Program-made: the position numbers and the translations under genes | Assembly (NCBI RefSeq): GCF_002575655.3 | Contig: NC_053036.3 | Coordinates: 161,238,627-161,302,626 of the forward strand | Origin: Aegilops tauschii subsp. strangulata | Taxonomy: Eukaryota > Streptophyta > Magnoliopsida > Poales > Poaceae | Direction of reading: 5' to 3' | DNA: 64,000 nucleotides | The notes under the pieces: generated by a model | Database searches by the model: none | The model's input: the letters and a program-made list of their open reading frames with translations, nothing else | What the model was told of the DNA's origin: nothing | In this document: piece by piece, positions 55,990 through 64,000 of the stretch | How the letters are laid out: each line of letters begins with the position of its first letter | How positions within the stretch are numbered: position 1 is the first letter of the stretch

Positions 55990-57205
55990 TTTTTTTTTGC
56001 GAAATACGATGGCCCGTCCGGTGGATCCCCGCTGTCAGGTGGAGGAATAATTATTTTGCGCGTAATAAGGAGGCACTTCCTTGTTGCGGCTGTGGACCCA
56101 GCTGTCAGCCTCTCCATGTACAGTCCACGTCCGATCGAAGCCGTTCCTTGACCACGTTGACCACGCCGCGCCGAGAGCACCAGGGCGGTGGACGACGGCG
56201 AGGCCTAGGAAGGGGATGACGCGGAGCCGGGGAAGACGCGGCAGTGGAAGCCCGCGCGGAGAGGAGTACAAGGGTTCACTGGTTCGGCTGCGGTGTGAGG
56301 TTGCCGTTGCTGCAGGGCATGGCCAGTGGTGGGAATAGTAGGGGCGGTGAGTTCTTCACGGCAGCACAGCCGGCCACGGGAGGCAGGAGCATGCGGCACG
56401 ACCGGCGCTGCTTTGGGCGGCTGGAGCAACAAGACCAGAGGTTGAAGAAGCACTACGGCCGTTGGATGGACATGATACGGTCACTGGAGCTAGAATCGTG
56501 CATATTGACTAAGTTGACAAAGCCCTCCGTCCCTGTCAACTTAGTAGGCCCACAAGTCAGCCTGCCACTATACTGGGTCCCAACTAGTAGGGGCAGTATT
56601 CATATTTTTTATTCGTAATAAGGACGCACTTCCTTGCGTGCGAAGATATAGCTAGTGGGTCCGAGCTGTCAGCGGCGATAACGTTTTTTTCACGAAATAC
56701 AGAGGCCCTTTCGGTGGGTCCCAGATGTCAGGTGGAGGAATCATTATTTTGCGCGTAATAAGGAGGCATTTCCTTGCGTGCGGCCGTGGACCCAGCTGTC
56801 AGCCTCTCCATGTACAGTCCACTTCAGATGCATGTCGGTCGTTGACCACGTTGACCAGGCCGCGCCGGGAGCACCAGGGCGGTGGACGATGGCGAGACCT
56901 AGGAAGGGAACGACACGGAGGTAGGGAAGACTCGACAGTTGTTTCCCACGCGGAGGGGAGTATGACTATACGAGGGTTTACTGGTTCGTCTGTCGTCACC
57001 GGAGAATAACAACATGTGTGGGTGAGTAGAGGGATGGCTAGGCCAGCGATGGGAGTACGGTGGGGCGGTGAAGCCTGCGCGGCAGCACAGCCAGCCGCGG
57101 GGAGGAGGGAGCAGGCAGTCCCGCCGGCGCTTGTTTGAGCGGCTGGAACAGGAAGAGCAGAGATTGAAGAAGCACGACGGCCGTTGGATGGACATCCAAC
57201 AGTCA
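55990..57205 (+). repeat. Roughly 700-bp direct duplication
   Basis: 55998-56500 and 56691-57205 share, in order, GCGAAATACGATGGCCCGT / CACGAAATACAGAGGCCCTT, ATTATTTTGCGCGTAATAAG, CAGCCTCTCCATGTACAGTC, TTGACCACGTTGACCA, GCACCAGGGCGGTGGACGA and GAAGAAGCAC...GGCCGTTGGATGGACAT. The copies have diverged. No intact gene in either. Confidence 0.85.
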
Positions 57206-57239
57206 CTGCTTGTGCGTCAACCTTTTTTTTAGGAAAGCC

Positions 57240-57730
57240 TCAAATCTGTGGAAAATAGCATACAACCCATCTGCCATTATTTCCAATAATTTACAGCCCA
57301 TTTGCTAATTCTGAAGGTTTTTTTGGAGCCCATATTCTTTTTGTTAGCATTACAGCCCATATTGTGGCCACGGTTAAAAAATTATACGAAATGTTGCATA
57401 TTTCGGTGCGGTCCGAACTGTTTTTAATCCCGAAATTTCGAGTCACATTCAAACTGATTTTAAAAATAAATGTATATCAATATAAAATCCAACAAATTGT
57501 CCACGCATAAAAATTAATGCAATTTAAAATCTTGAAATGAAAAAAAGAAATTTGAAAGTAATTGCCGGTTTGATGTGTTTTAAAAATGTACAGCCCATTT
57601 CTCATTACTGATAGGCCATTTTCTCGTACAGCCGAATGAAGCTCTCCTCGTCTTGAAAGATTTGCAGCCCAATAGGCCTGACAAAGTGACTTACTTGGCA
57701 AATCACAAAAGAAACTGGGCTAGCCATTTT
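57240..57730. other. AT-rich stretch with repeated ACAGCCCAT words
   Basis: (T)ACAGCCCAT or close variants occur at least five times, plus GCAGCCCAATAGG and AAACTGGGCTAG. No gene. Confidence 0.5.
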
Positions 57731-57874
57731 CAGAAAGAAAGAAAAAAACTACTGGGCTGCTCTGTGGTAAACATAAAAGGGAAGGCTGTGTAGACATGCC
57801 AGAGTGCCCCGCACAGCCCAGTTGACACCCTGCTTCCGTCTCAAAAACAAATTAGATAAATGCCACAACAAATA

Positions 57875-58105
57875 TGGCAATTCATAAAAATGCCACTGCA
57901 ATTTCCAAACTTTGAAAAATGCCACTGCAATTTTTGCAAACTTTGGAAAACGCCACTGCAATTTGCAAACTTTGAAAAACGCCACTCCAGACTTCGAAAA
58001 ATGCCACTGGGGATGGCATGAAATGGCATTTTTCAAAGTTGGGAAATTGCAATGGCATTTCTTAGAAACACCAGATTTGGAGTGGCATTTATCAAATTAA
58101 CCCAA
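57875..58105. repeat. Short-period repeat, AAATGCCACTGCAATTT unit, with an inverted end
   Basis: Five to six units of 26-32 bp (AAATGCCACTGCAATTTCCAAACTTTG) to about 58005, followed by the same words inverted (GGCATTTTTCAAAGTTGGGAAATTGCAATGGCATTT) to 58090, so the array ends as a hairpin. Confidence 0.88.
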
Positions 58106-58615
58106 AACAAAAATAACTGGGCGAGCTGCTGGGTCCCTGATGTCAGCCGCTCGTTGTGCAACTCTCTCGTTTATGGACTACGTTGACAATGGCATGGGAC
58201 CCAGATGTCAGAAATCCATTACGAGGAGCCATTTTTTTATTGGATTGAAATAAGGAGGCACTTTGCTTACGTACTGCCATGACCTTGGCGGGTCCCTGCT
58301 ATCATTCTCTCCACGTACAATCATCTCCTGGTTGTGTACGCATCAACTTGGTAGGCCCACAAGTCAGCCTCTAAACCCGTGGAGGACAAATACAACCCAT
58401 TTAAAAAAATAACAGCCCATTCCATATGTTCAAACGGAAAGTTCAACATTCAGAGCAAAGTAACAGGTCTGATCCACATATAGAGTACTGAACTTCCACG
58501 TTGACAACCATCATAGCCAAGTTAACTATCTACTTCCACTAATACTCTAGTAGCATACAAGTACTAACTTACTCTTAGCTAACTAGACGATGCCGGCCGC
58601 CATCTGCGGTACACG

Positions 58616-59102
58616 CTAAACGCCAGCACCGGCATCCTCCGCCTCGCCTCGGACTTGCCAGAGGTGCGATAGGGCGCGTTGCTCGCGCGCGTTGGCCCTT
58701 TCCATGCCGGCGTGGTCCACCAAAGCTTCGGCTTCTAAGCGGGAAACCCACTTGACAAGCTGGTAGTAAAAATCAGCGTCGCGAACGCGTGCGTGCCCGA
58801 CACTCCACGTAGTCGGCCCACGTGCGGGCGCTCTGCTCGTCACTCAGAGTGTCGGTGCGCTGCTGCTCCATGTCCCGCTGGCGGCGCAAATCGGCGATAC
58901 GCTGCTCATCCGCCAAGCGGTCGCGCTCCAACAACTCCTGCTCCTCTGCCAGGCGGTCGCGCTCCAACAAGTCCTTGATCTCGTTGCCATCTAAAGACCG
59001 ATAGAATGCCTCCTCCCTCCGTCTGCCTTCCGGTGAAAAACCGAACACTAGTTTCGGCGGTGACCGCCTCTGGCCACGCCTATCACAGACGGGCGGGGGC
59101 AT
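58616..59102 (-). pseudogene. Coiled-coil protein ORF, one frameshift, function unknown
   Basis: From ATG 59102 (MPPPVCDRRGQRRSPPKLVF GFSPEGRRREEAFYRSL) the protein enters a charged helix with a tandem 12-residue repeat, LLERDRLAEEQE / LLERDRLADEQR, then IADLRRQRDMEQQRTDTL, a strong coiled-coil candidate. The frame ends at 58773, but sense continues one frame over (VRDADFYYQLVKWVSRLEAE ... MERANAREQRALSHLWQVRG) to 58616. The span is 487 bases, one more than a multiple of three, so a single inserted base near 58790-58810 explains the break. Without it the protein would have about 160 residues. A TATA box precedes it. I recall similar hypothetical proteins in Triticeae; no function is known. 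A sequencing error is also possible. Confidence 0.6.
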
Positions 59103-59207
59103 GGCGGACGTGGCGAGAGCGAGGATAAGTGGCGAGCAACGTCGGGCCGGTGGGGGCTTATGAGGATAGGGCGAGTTGGGTCACGGTGCCACCATAGGAG
59201 GCCGAGA

Positions 59208-59222
59208 AACAGTACTTATAAG
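59208..59222 (-). promoter_or_regulatory. TATA box of the coiled-coil ORF
   Basis: The minus strand reads CCGCTTATAAGTACTG, about 110 bases before the ATG at 59102. Confidence 0.5.
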
Positions 59223-59811
59223 CGGAAGGTAGCACGACGGTCATCGGAATTCAATGCATAATGAAGCAGGCATGGCTTAGCGCGGCAGCTTGCCGTGGAA
59301 AACTAGAGAAACTGAAATTCTGACTGTGCCGTCCCATCCCGTCCGTGCTGGGTCGCACGCCGGCCTTACGGTCAAACGAGTGCACTCGAATCATCTCCCT
59401 CCTTGTCAATAATGATTCCACGGATTTAAAAGGCCCGCAACAATTAAAGCGCATCTTTTTTCGCATCAGTTAGCTGCCTTAATTACGGCCGGCTGCATGC
59501 GGGCACTCAAAATCGCTCGCAGCCAGTACGCGGAGCAGCATGCAACGAGTCGCAGCCGAGGGCATTAATTGATGAACTTTAGCTGGGAGATAAGGCATTT
59601 GCGAACGTTTTTGCTAGCAGTTTCTTCAGATTCGCATGGCATTTTCTTCAGAGCAGCTTGTCAGTTTCTTCAGAGGTGGGCATTTCTATTCAAAAAACTG
59701 CCACTTCGGATCTTGCGTCGCAACTAAAACAGCCAGGAGCGCATTAGTAGGCTAGCTAGTGATCGATCGGTAACTTGTAAACACTGAGCGAACAGATATA
59801 AGGAACTGTTA

Positions 59812-59979
59812 AGGCATCTCAATGATTCACAGATCATATACAAATATGTAGCTCCAAAAGCAAAGATCAGCCACAACTAAAACCAACTAGTACGATTCCC
59901 ATACATAAGATCAACATGTTAATGCATCTCAATGATTCACAGATCATATACAAATATGTTCCTCCAAAAGCAAAGATCT
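59812..59979 (+). repeat. Direct duplication, 58-bp copies 110 bp apart
   Basis: GCATCTCAATGATTCACAGA TCATATACAAATATGT[AT][GC]CTCCAAAAGCAAAGATC is present at about 59814 and 59924 with only a few differences. Confidence 0.9.
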
Positions 59980-61139
59980 AGAAAAAACATATGTTCTTCC
60001 TACTAACATGGATGCTTCTCTTGGCCAACATTCAGTACAGACTGAATGACAAATTTGTTTGTGAAGTCTACAATTCCTCTTGCAAACGTAAGTGGTTTCA
60101 CCAACAGCTGGAACCATGGGAATGAAACACACATGATGGAGGAACATCCACTGCAATATGATTTGGTCTTGTCTTGATCACACGGCGAGACTATTTTCGG
60201 AATACAAACTTTAACTTAGGCAAAATGATGCCCATTGTATAATCAGACCAAAGCAATGAAGCACCTAGTGTTGGCCAATAAATAGTACAGTACTACTTTT
60301 CTGCAGTCCATGAAGTGACTATCCAATCTTTCTGTGTCTATTTTCAAATGGCACTGCATGCAGTGACTATACTATTCTCTTGTGCAGTTCAACCAAAATT
60401 GTGGTCACTTTGTGTGTTTGCTAAATAGCAATGTGCAGACATCTCTGTCTGCAGAAATATCAAGCAGCTAGTAAACATATACCCCACCTTGTATTTTCGG
60501 TTTAAACATTTGTCTTCCGCTAGATCTGTCATGTTTTGCACTGGAGAATTTGATACAGTCATGTTTTGCCCTGGACAATTTCATACTGAATTGATTTGCT
60601 TGTTCAGAGCAGAAATATAGCGCCTATTCTTCATCAGACCAAGGATATCCATGTTCCCAGTGATGGAAGAGGTGAAATCGGTACAACCGAAATTGAGCAT
60701 CCAGTCATTGAATCATGTCCTGCACCTCCAATGTAGGTCCACCCTGCCAATAAATTCACATGCAAACCACTAGTATTACTATCTAATGACAGTACAAAAA
60801 GAGTAGCAAGATAGTAGCAAACCATGTATCTTCTTAATGAACAGCTCATAGTGCCACCAATTAGATATAAAGGTTTGGGAGAAAACATGCTCCTAATGTT
60901 GAACCAGTTGGACTTTTTGTGCAGTTCCAGTAAACTCGAGCATCCCTGTTTGCATAGATATTGAAAGTGTGATTACTATAAAAGTGGCACTAGTTGAAGC
61001 ATAGACTCATAAATATAAGCATTCCAATTTCTTAATGGGAAAAGGTAGCAAGACTATTTCTAACCACCTTTTTGAAGGAATAAATAAGGCAACAGAGGCT
61101 GATGTCAGAAAGGCATATATATAGTTCTTTCTGAAAGAA

Positions 61140-62120
61140 TGATCGATTCCTGACCTTTCCTCTTCTTTTAAGCATATTTTGTGTAGTTCAACTAAAATAA
61201 AATGCCATCACCGCCTTGACAATTCAGTGACACTGTACAAAAGGAAATGACTTAACATTACATCATGATGTCAGGTATGTAGTCGACAGGCATTAGAGAC
61301 AAACTTACAGACCTCCTCCGATAACATAATGAACATTAATTTTAACAAAGGTGTGACTAGCTTTACCGGGATAATTTGAGTGAACTCTACACCCTCTGTT
61401 CCTTAATATAAGAGGTTTTTGCGGTTCAGTTTGAAGTACCCAAACGTCTACTAGTATTCAGAAAAACAGGTAGTAGTTTTCTTGAGCACATATCTGGGAA
61501 AGCTTGCCACCCTTTATTTATGTCCATACGCTAATGCAACACCATTCGAAATTTTGAATACTACAAATATACACTAATCCAGTGGCTAGTGCAACAGTAC
61601 AGTAGTTATTTTATTACAGGGTACAGTACAATGGTTTTACTGAACAGATTTCAATAAACTCTGGCACTGGAAGATTTCTATAAGAATTAACAATACAAAA
61701 TGTAAAGGTAACACGTTTCAGCATTGGTATACTAGCTGTGCATGAGCATTAAACCAAATACAAAAGTCTGAAGGTAACTAGCATTATTAACTAATGACAG
61801 TATAAAAAAATTACAAACCATGTACCTCCAAGGTAAATATCATTTCGAACTCGGGGAGACCTTAAAAATTGCTATCCCAATCTTGATAATCGATCAAACA
61901 TAAAAACTTGATCGAACGAATCAAGAGAACAGCCGGAGGAGGAGGTGCCCACTCTTAACCTTTCCTCTTGTCTTCATAATTTTTTTTGCAGTTTAACCAA
62001 AATAAAATGAGATCAGCGCCTTGCCATTTTGGTGACACTATACAAAAAAATTAACTTATCTCATGAAAGTGAGGTATGTAATCTATAAGCATTAACAATG
62101 CAAAATTCTGAAGGTAGTAA
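61140..62120 (+). repeat. Degenerate roughly 810-bp direct duplication
   Basis: 61153-61290 and 61960-62090 share CCTTTCCTCTT, GT[AT][GC]TT[CA]AAC[TC]AAAATAAAATG, CGCCTTG.CA.TT..GTGACACT.TACAAAA and a GTCAGGTATGTAGTC / GTGAGGTATGTAATC end. A third related piece (TTGGTATACTAGCTGTGCAT / TTGGTATACTGGCTGTGCAA) lies at 61725 and 62135. Confidence 0.6.
61388..61475 (+). mobile_element. One end of a Stowaway-like MITE (remnant)
   Basis: ACACCCTCTGTTCCTTAATATAAGAGGTTTTTG resembles a Stowaway terminus (CTCCCTCCGTTCCTAAATATAAG), followed by CAAACGTCT. No second terminus found. Confidence 0.45.
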
Positions 62121-62893
62121 CAAGTTTCATCGTTGGTATACTGGCTGTGCAACATCATTAGAATGCCTTAGTTGAAAAGTCTTTAATACATCCACAATCA
62201 ACAGCTAACCCTGAAATAATCCAGTGACATTAAATGGCATTGCTTAAATTTATCGGTGGCATTAGACTGAGTGCGGCATCAGTTAAATGTGGCATCACTT
62301 TAGCAGTAGCATTGCTTGACTTGACTGCTGGCGTTATACTAACAGCAAAAAGTTAGACTAAGAGCATGCGAGGCCCATTTGGACAGTGGGCGCACTAGTA
62401 CGATGTACCTCCACGGACGCATAGAGTGGTGAGGGAGGTATGGTTGCCTAGAGCAACAAATATCCAGTCAGCACATGTGGATTACGTCCCATTTTTGTTA
62501 TGTTTACCCACCTTTTTCCTATGTGAGGACAACAAACCGATCGACCTGGTCATTCTCTATTGCGTTGTCATGCCTTTCTACCCTTCTTCAACCAAGAGAC
62601 ACGAGACTCGTTCCTTAGCTACTGATTTTCCCCTTCTCAACCTAGATGCGGGTTCGATGCCTACTCTCTTGGACAGTACAGTCTCCCTTCCTTTCCTTAT
62701 TCAACCCAGACATGGATTAGACTGCATGAAGTAGGGTTTCCTTTAATAGTGCAAATTAAGGTTTTCGTCTGCGTGACCAGCAGAGCAGAGGATAGCAAAT
62801 TGGGAAGATGGTGGAGTGGAAAAAGATCCACATGCAGCGACATGGCAGATGGGGAAATAGAACAAGGGTATGGTTCGAAAAGAGGTAGCATAC

Positions 62894-62976
62894 CTAAGGG
62901 TCGGCGGGAAGTGGCTTCGCACGTGGTCATCGTCCTCCACACGCACTACGACAGCGAGCTTGGGTACGGAGGCCAT
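62894..62976 (-). CDS. First coding exon of an unidentified minus-strand gene
   Basis: ATG at 62976 in good context (GCGGGATGG). It reads MASVPKLAVVVRVEDDDHVR SHFPPTL to a consensus splice donor CTTAG|GTATGC at 62894/62893. Before it lies about 220 bases of CT-rich leader with TCTCTCTCCCTCCTC and a TATA box near 63200. If unspliced the frame runs on to 62743 (77 codons), with poorer codon usage. No homology recognised, and downstream exons could not be placed. It may be the start of a small gene, a gene fragment or a long non-coding RNA. Confidence 0.4.
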
Positions 62977-63197
62977 CCCGCGCGGGCGCTAGGTTTGAGA
63001 GGACGGCCTTGTCGTCAGTGCGTGACCTCGCTCGCCGATGACGAGTGCGTCAACACTGCACGTCCTTTTCCTCCCCGGCGGATCTGTGACCACCGGTGAG
63101 GAGGGAGAGAGAGGCCGTCTTTTTTAGATCTGGAGAGAGGGTGATAGTGTAAGAAGCAAGTGGGCAGCCCTTAGCAAGAAAGCTCTGAAGCTCCAGG

Positions 63198-63218
63198 CTA
63201 TATATCTTTTTTATACTA
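63198..63218 (-). promoter_or_regulatory. TATA box(es) of the minus-strand transcript
   Basis: The minus strand reads AGTATAAAAAAGATATATAGCC; either TATAAAA or TATATAG would be suitable, about 225 bases before the ATG at 62976. Confidence 0.5.
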
Positions 63219-63628
63219 CTAGTACTAGAGGTGGAGTAGTGGTAGAGTATTTTATATTTTCTCTACAAACAGTACCAGTTAGTTGTGTTTCAAAACTGAA
63301 CGGCACGCCATTAAAAAAATAAAGTCGAGAAATAATGCGGCACCTCGGGCCAACGCGACCAGATCGCATTTTGCACGAGAAATTATACACGATGTTTCGT
63401 TGACATGTGGTCCCGTTCCAACATGTCAGTGAGACAACGGCGAGTCCTTTTGTACAATTTCCGAAAGGACGTGTAGGCCGGGGCGCCTCTTCGTGTATCG
63501 TGGCAAACTGGCAACCGTCCACCGACTCTTCACCTTTCCCTCTCGATTTGGAACTGTTGTCGCACGCTCTTCCTCCCTCCTCCATTTGCCTTCACCCTTC
63601 CTTCTGCCATTGTTCGATCGTCTTCTCC

Positions 63629-64000
63629 ATGGAGGGAACAAGCTGGAAACGACCCCGTTATTCTTGCCCCGATCTGAAAGATGACGTGGTGGGGGAACTC
63701 ATTGATCGATGCGACGTCATCACCTCGGCTAGCATGGCAGGTTCGTTCAAGCCCATTCTCGACTCAACTAATAACATCATTACAAGGAACCCAAGGGTCC
63801 AGGAGCGGTTTGATCTCCCTTATCTTCTTCGCTATAAGCCTGTTCGCATGGGCGCGGACGACGGAGGCCTCGCCTTGTGCAAGTTGATGCTGCTTGATAA
63901 TGATACGTGTGATGTCAAGATGCCATCTCTTAAGGGTAAGTCATGGGCTGGCACAAATGGAGATTGGGTTGTTTATATTGGGGACAATTGTGAGTGGGAA
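63629..64000 (+). CDS. F-box / DUF295-like protein gene, 3' end outside the window
   Basis: ATG 63629 follows a pyrimidine-rich leader (CTTCCTCCCTCCTCC, CTTCTCC). The frame is open for 124 codons to the window edge. It starts MEGTSWKRPRYSCPDLKDDV. An F-box-like segment DLKDDVVGELIDRCDVITSA SMAGSFKPI (residues about 15-45) is followed by ITRNPRVQERFDLPYLLRYK, then KMPSLKGKSWAGTNGDWVVY IGDNCEWE, the start of the beta-propeller-like DUF295 region with its typical GKSxxGxxxGWVV pattern. Intact relatives in grasses are putative SCF ubiquitin-ligase receptors of mostly unknown substrate. There are no stops or frameshifts, and it shows the best codon quality in the window. It is head-to-head with the exon at 62894-62976, with about 650 bp between start codons. 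Confidence 0.75.
   Translation, partial: MEGTSWKRPRYSCPDLKDDVVGELIDRCDVITSASMAGSFKPILDSTNNIITRNPRVQERFDLPYLLRYKPVRMGADDGGLALCKLMLLDNDTCDVKMPSLKGKSWAGTNGDWVVYIGDNCEWE

Larger units (their letters stand above)
55844..58305 (+). promoter_or_regulatory. Recurrent GTGGGTCC-N-GTCAG motif
   Basis: About eleven copies of GTGG[GA][TA]CC[CN]nnnn[TC/AG]GTCAG at about 55844, 55891, 55962, 56021, 56092, 56655, 56714, 56786, 58128, 58196 and 58288 (last one degraded). Many are preceded by AATAAGGAGGCACTTCCTTGC. GTGGGNCC is the published class I TCP site, so a regulatory reading is possible; spread by duplication is also possible. Confidence 0.6.
59230..62880. other. AT-rich non-coding region
   Basis: No convincing protein on either strand. 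It may be introns or trailing sequence of the minus-strand transcript that starts near 63200, because recurrent pieces (ACCATGTA[CT]CT, CAGT..TACAAAA) and pyrimidine tracts occur on that strand, but no exon can be named. Local duplications are listed separately. A triplet of short GGCATTA/GGCATCA words lies at 62225-62340. Confidence 0.45.

Noticed and set aside
62426..62734. A 102-codon plus-strand ORF (MVREVWLPRATNIQ...).
   Set aside because: No domain, no promoter or leader, AT-rich background; an ORF of this size occurs by chance.

Overview
The window looks like intergenic DNA from a large grass genome, most likely Triticeae (wheat, Aegilops or barley group). The reasons are nested Athila-lineage Gypsy elements whose termini and internal text I recognise as Triticeae Sabrina/WHAM-type, CACTA elements with long repeat arrays, Stowaway MITEs, and GC-rich grass-type gene fragments. 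Nearly everything is a transposable element or a broken gene. The only host gene that looks intact runs off the right edge. Element family names are recalled from memory and were not checked against a database.

Layout. 1-4447 holds broken Gypsy pieces: a 3' LTR at 343-1343, an antisense 'gypsy-type transposon' ORF remnant at about 1344-1591, a second LTR-like segment up to about 3040, and a third LTR terminus from 3890. From 4448 to 29160 there is one Russian-doll nest. A WHAM-like Gypsy (LTR 4448-5818, gag/protease debris, extra ORF) is split by a Sabrina-like Gypsy (6381-23009, target-site duplication ATGCT). That element is itself split by a 7.0-kb Gypsy with a deleted reverse transcriptase (9336-16352, ATACT) and a 2.56-kb solo LTR (19423-21986, TTACC). 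The WHAM-like remainder also carries a Stowaway MITE (24219-24475) and a solo LTR (27615-28923, AGTTG).

29161 to about 47560 is a pair of related CACTA elements, one inside the other. The outer copy starts at 29161 (CACTGGTGC). The inner copy (36144-45009, duplication CTT) sits in reverse orientation inside a repeat unit of the outer one, and removing it restores that unit exactly. Both copies share one plan: the GGTGC terminus, then a broken B3-domain gene pointing outward, then an array of a roughly 500-bp tandem repeat. The inner copy also carries an F-box/LRR pseudogene. No transposase is visible in either.

47565 to about 51950 is the 3' end of a minus-strand Gypsy with a 3.7-kb LTR. 52-59 kb is low-copy-looking DNA with minisatellites (GATGAACAG type), a roughly 700-bp duplication, a recurring GTGGGTCC...GTCAG motif, a short-period GCCACTGCAA array, and a frameshifted coiled-coil ORF (58616-59102, minus). 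59.2-62.9 kb is AT-rich and non-coding apart from degenerate duplications. At the right edge a minus-strand first exon (62894-62976) faces a plus-strand F-box/DUF295-like gene (63629 to the edge) across a roughly 650-bp gap.

No tRNA, rRNA or CRISPR was seen, and no intact reverse transcriptase, integrase or transposase. Every mobile element here therefore looks non-autonomous or dead.
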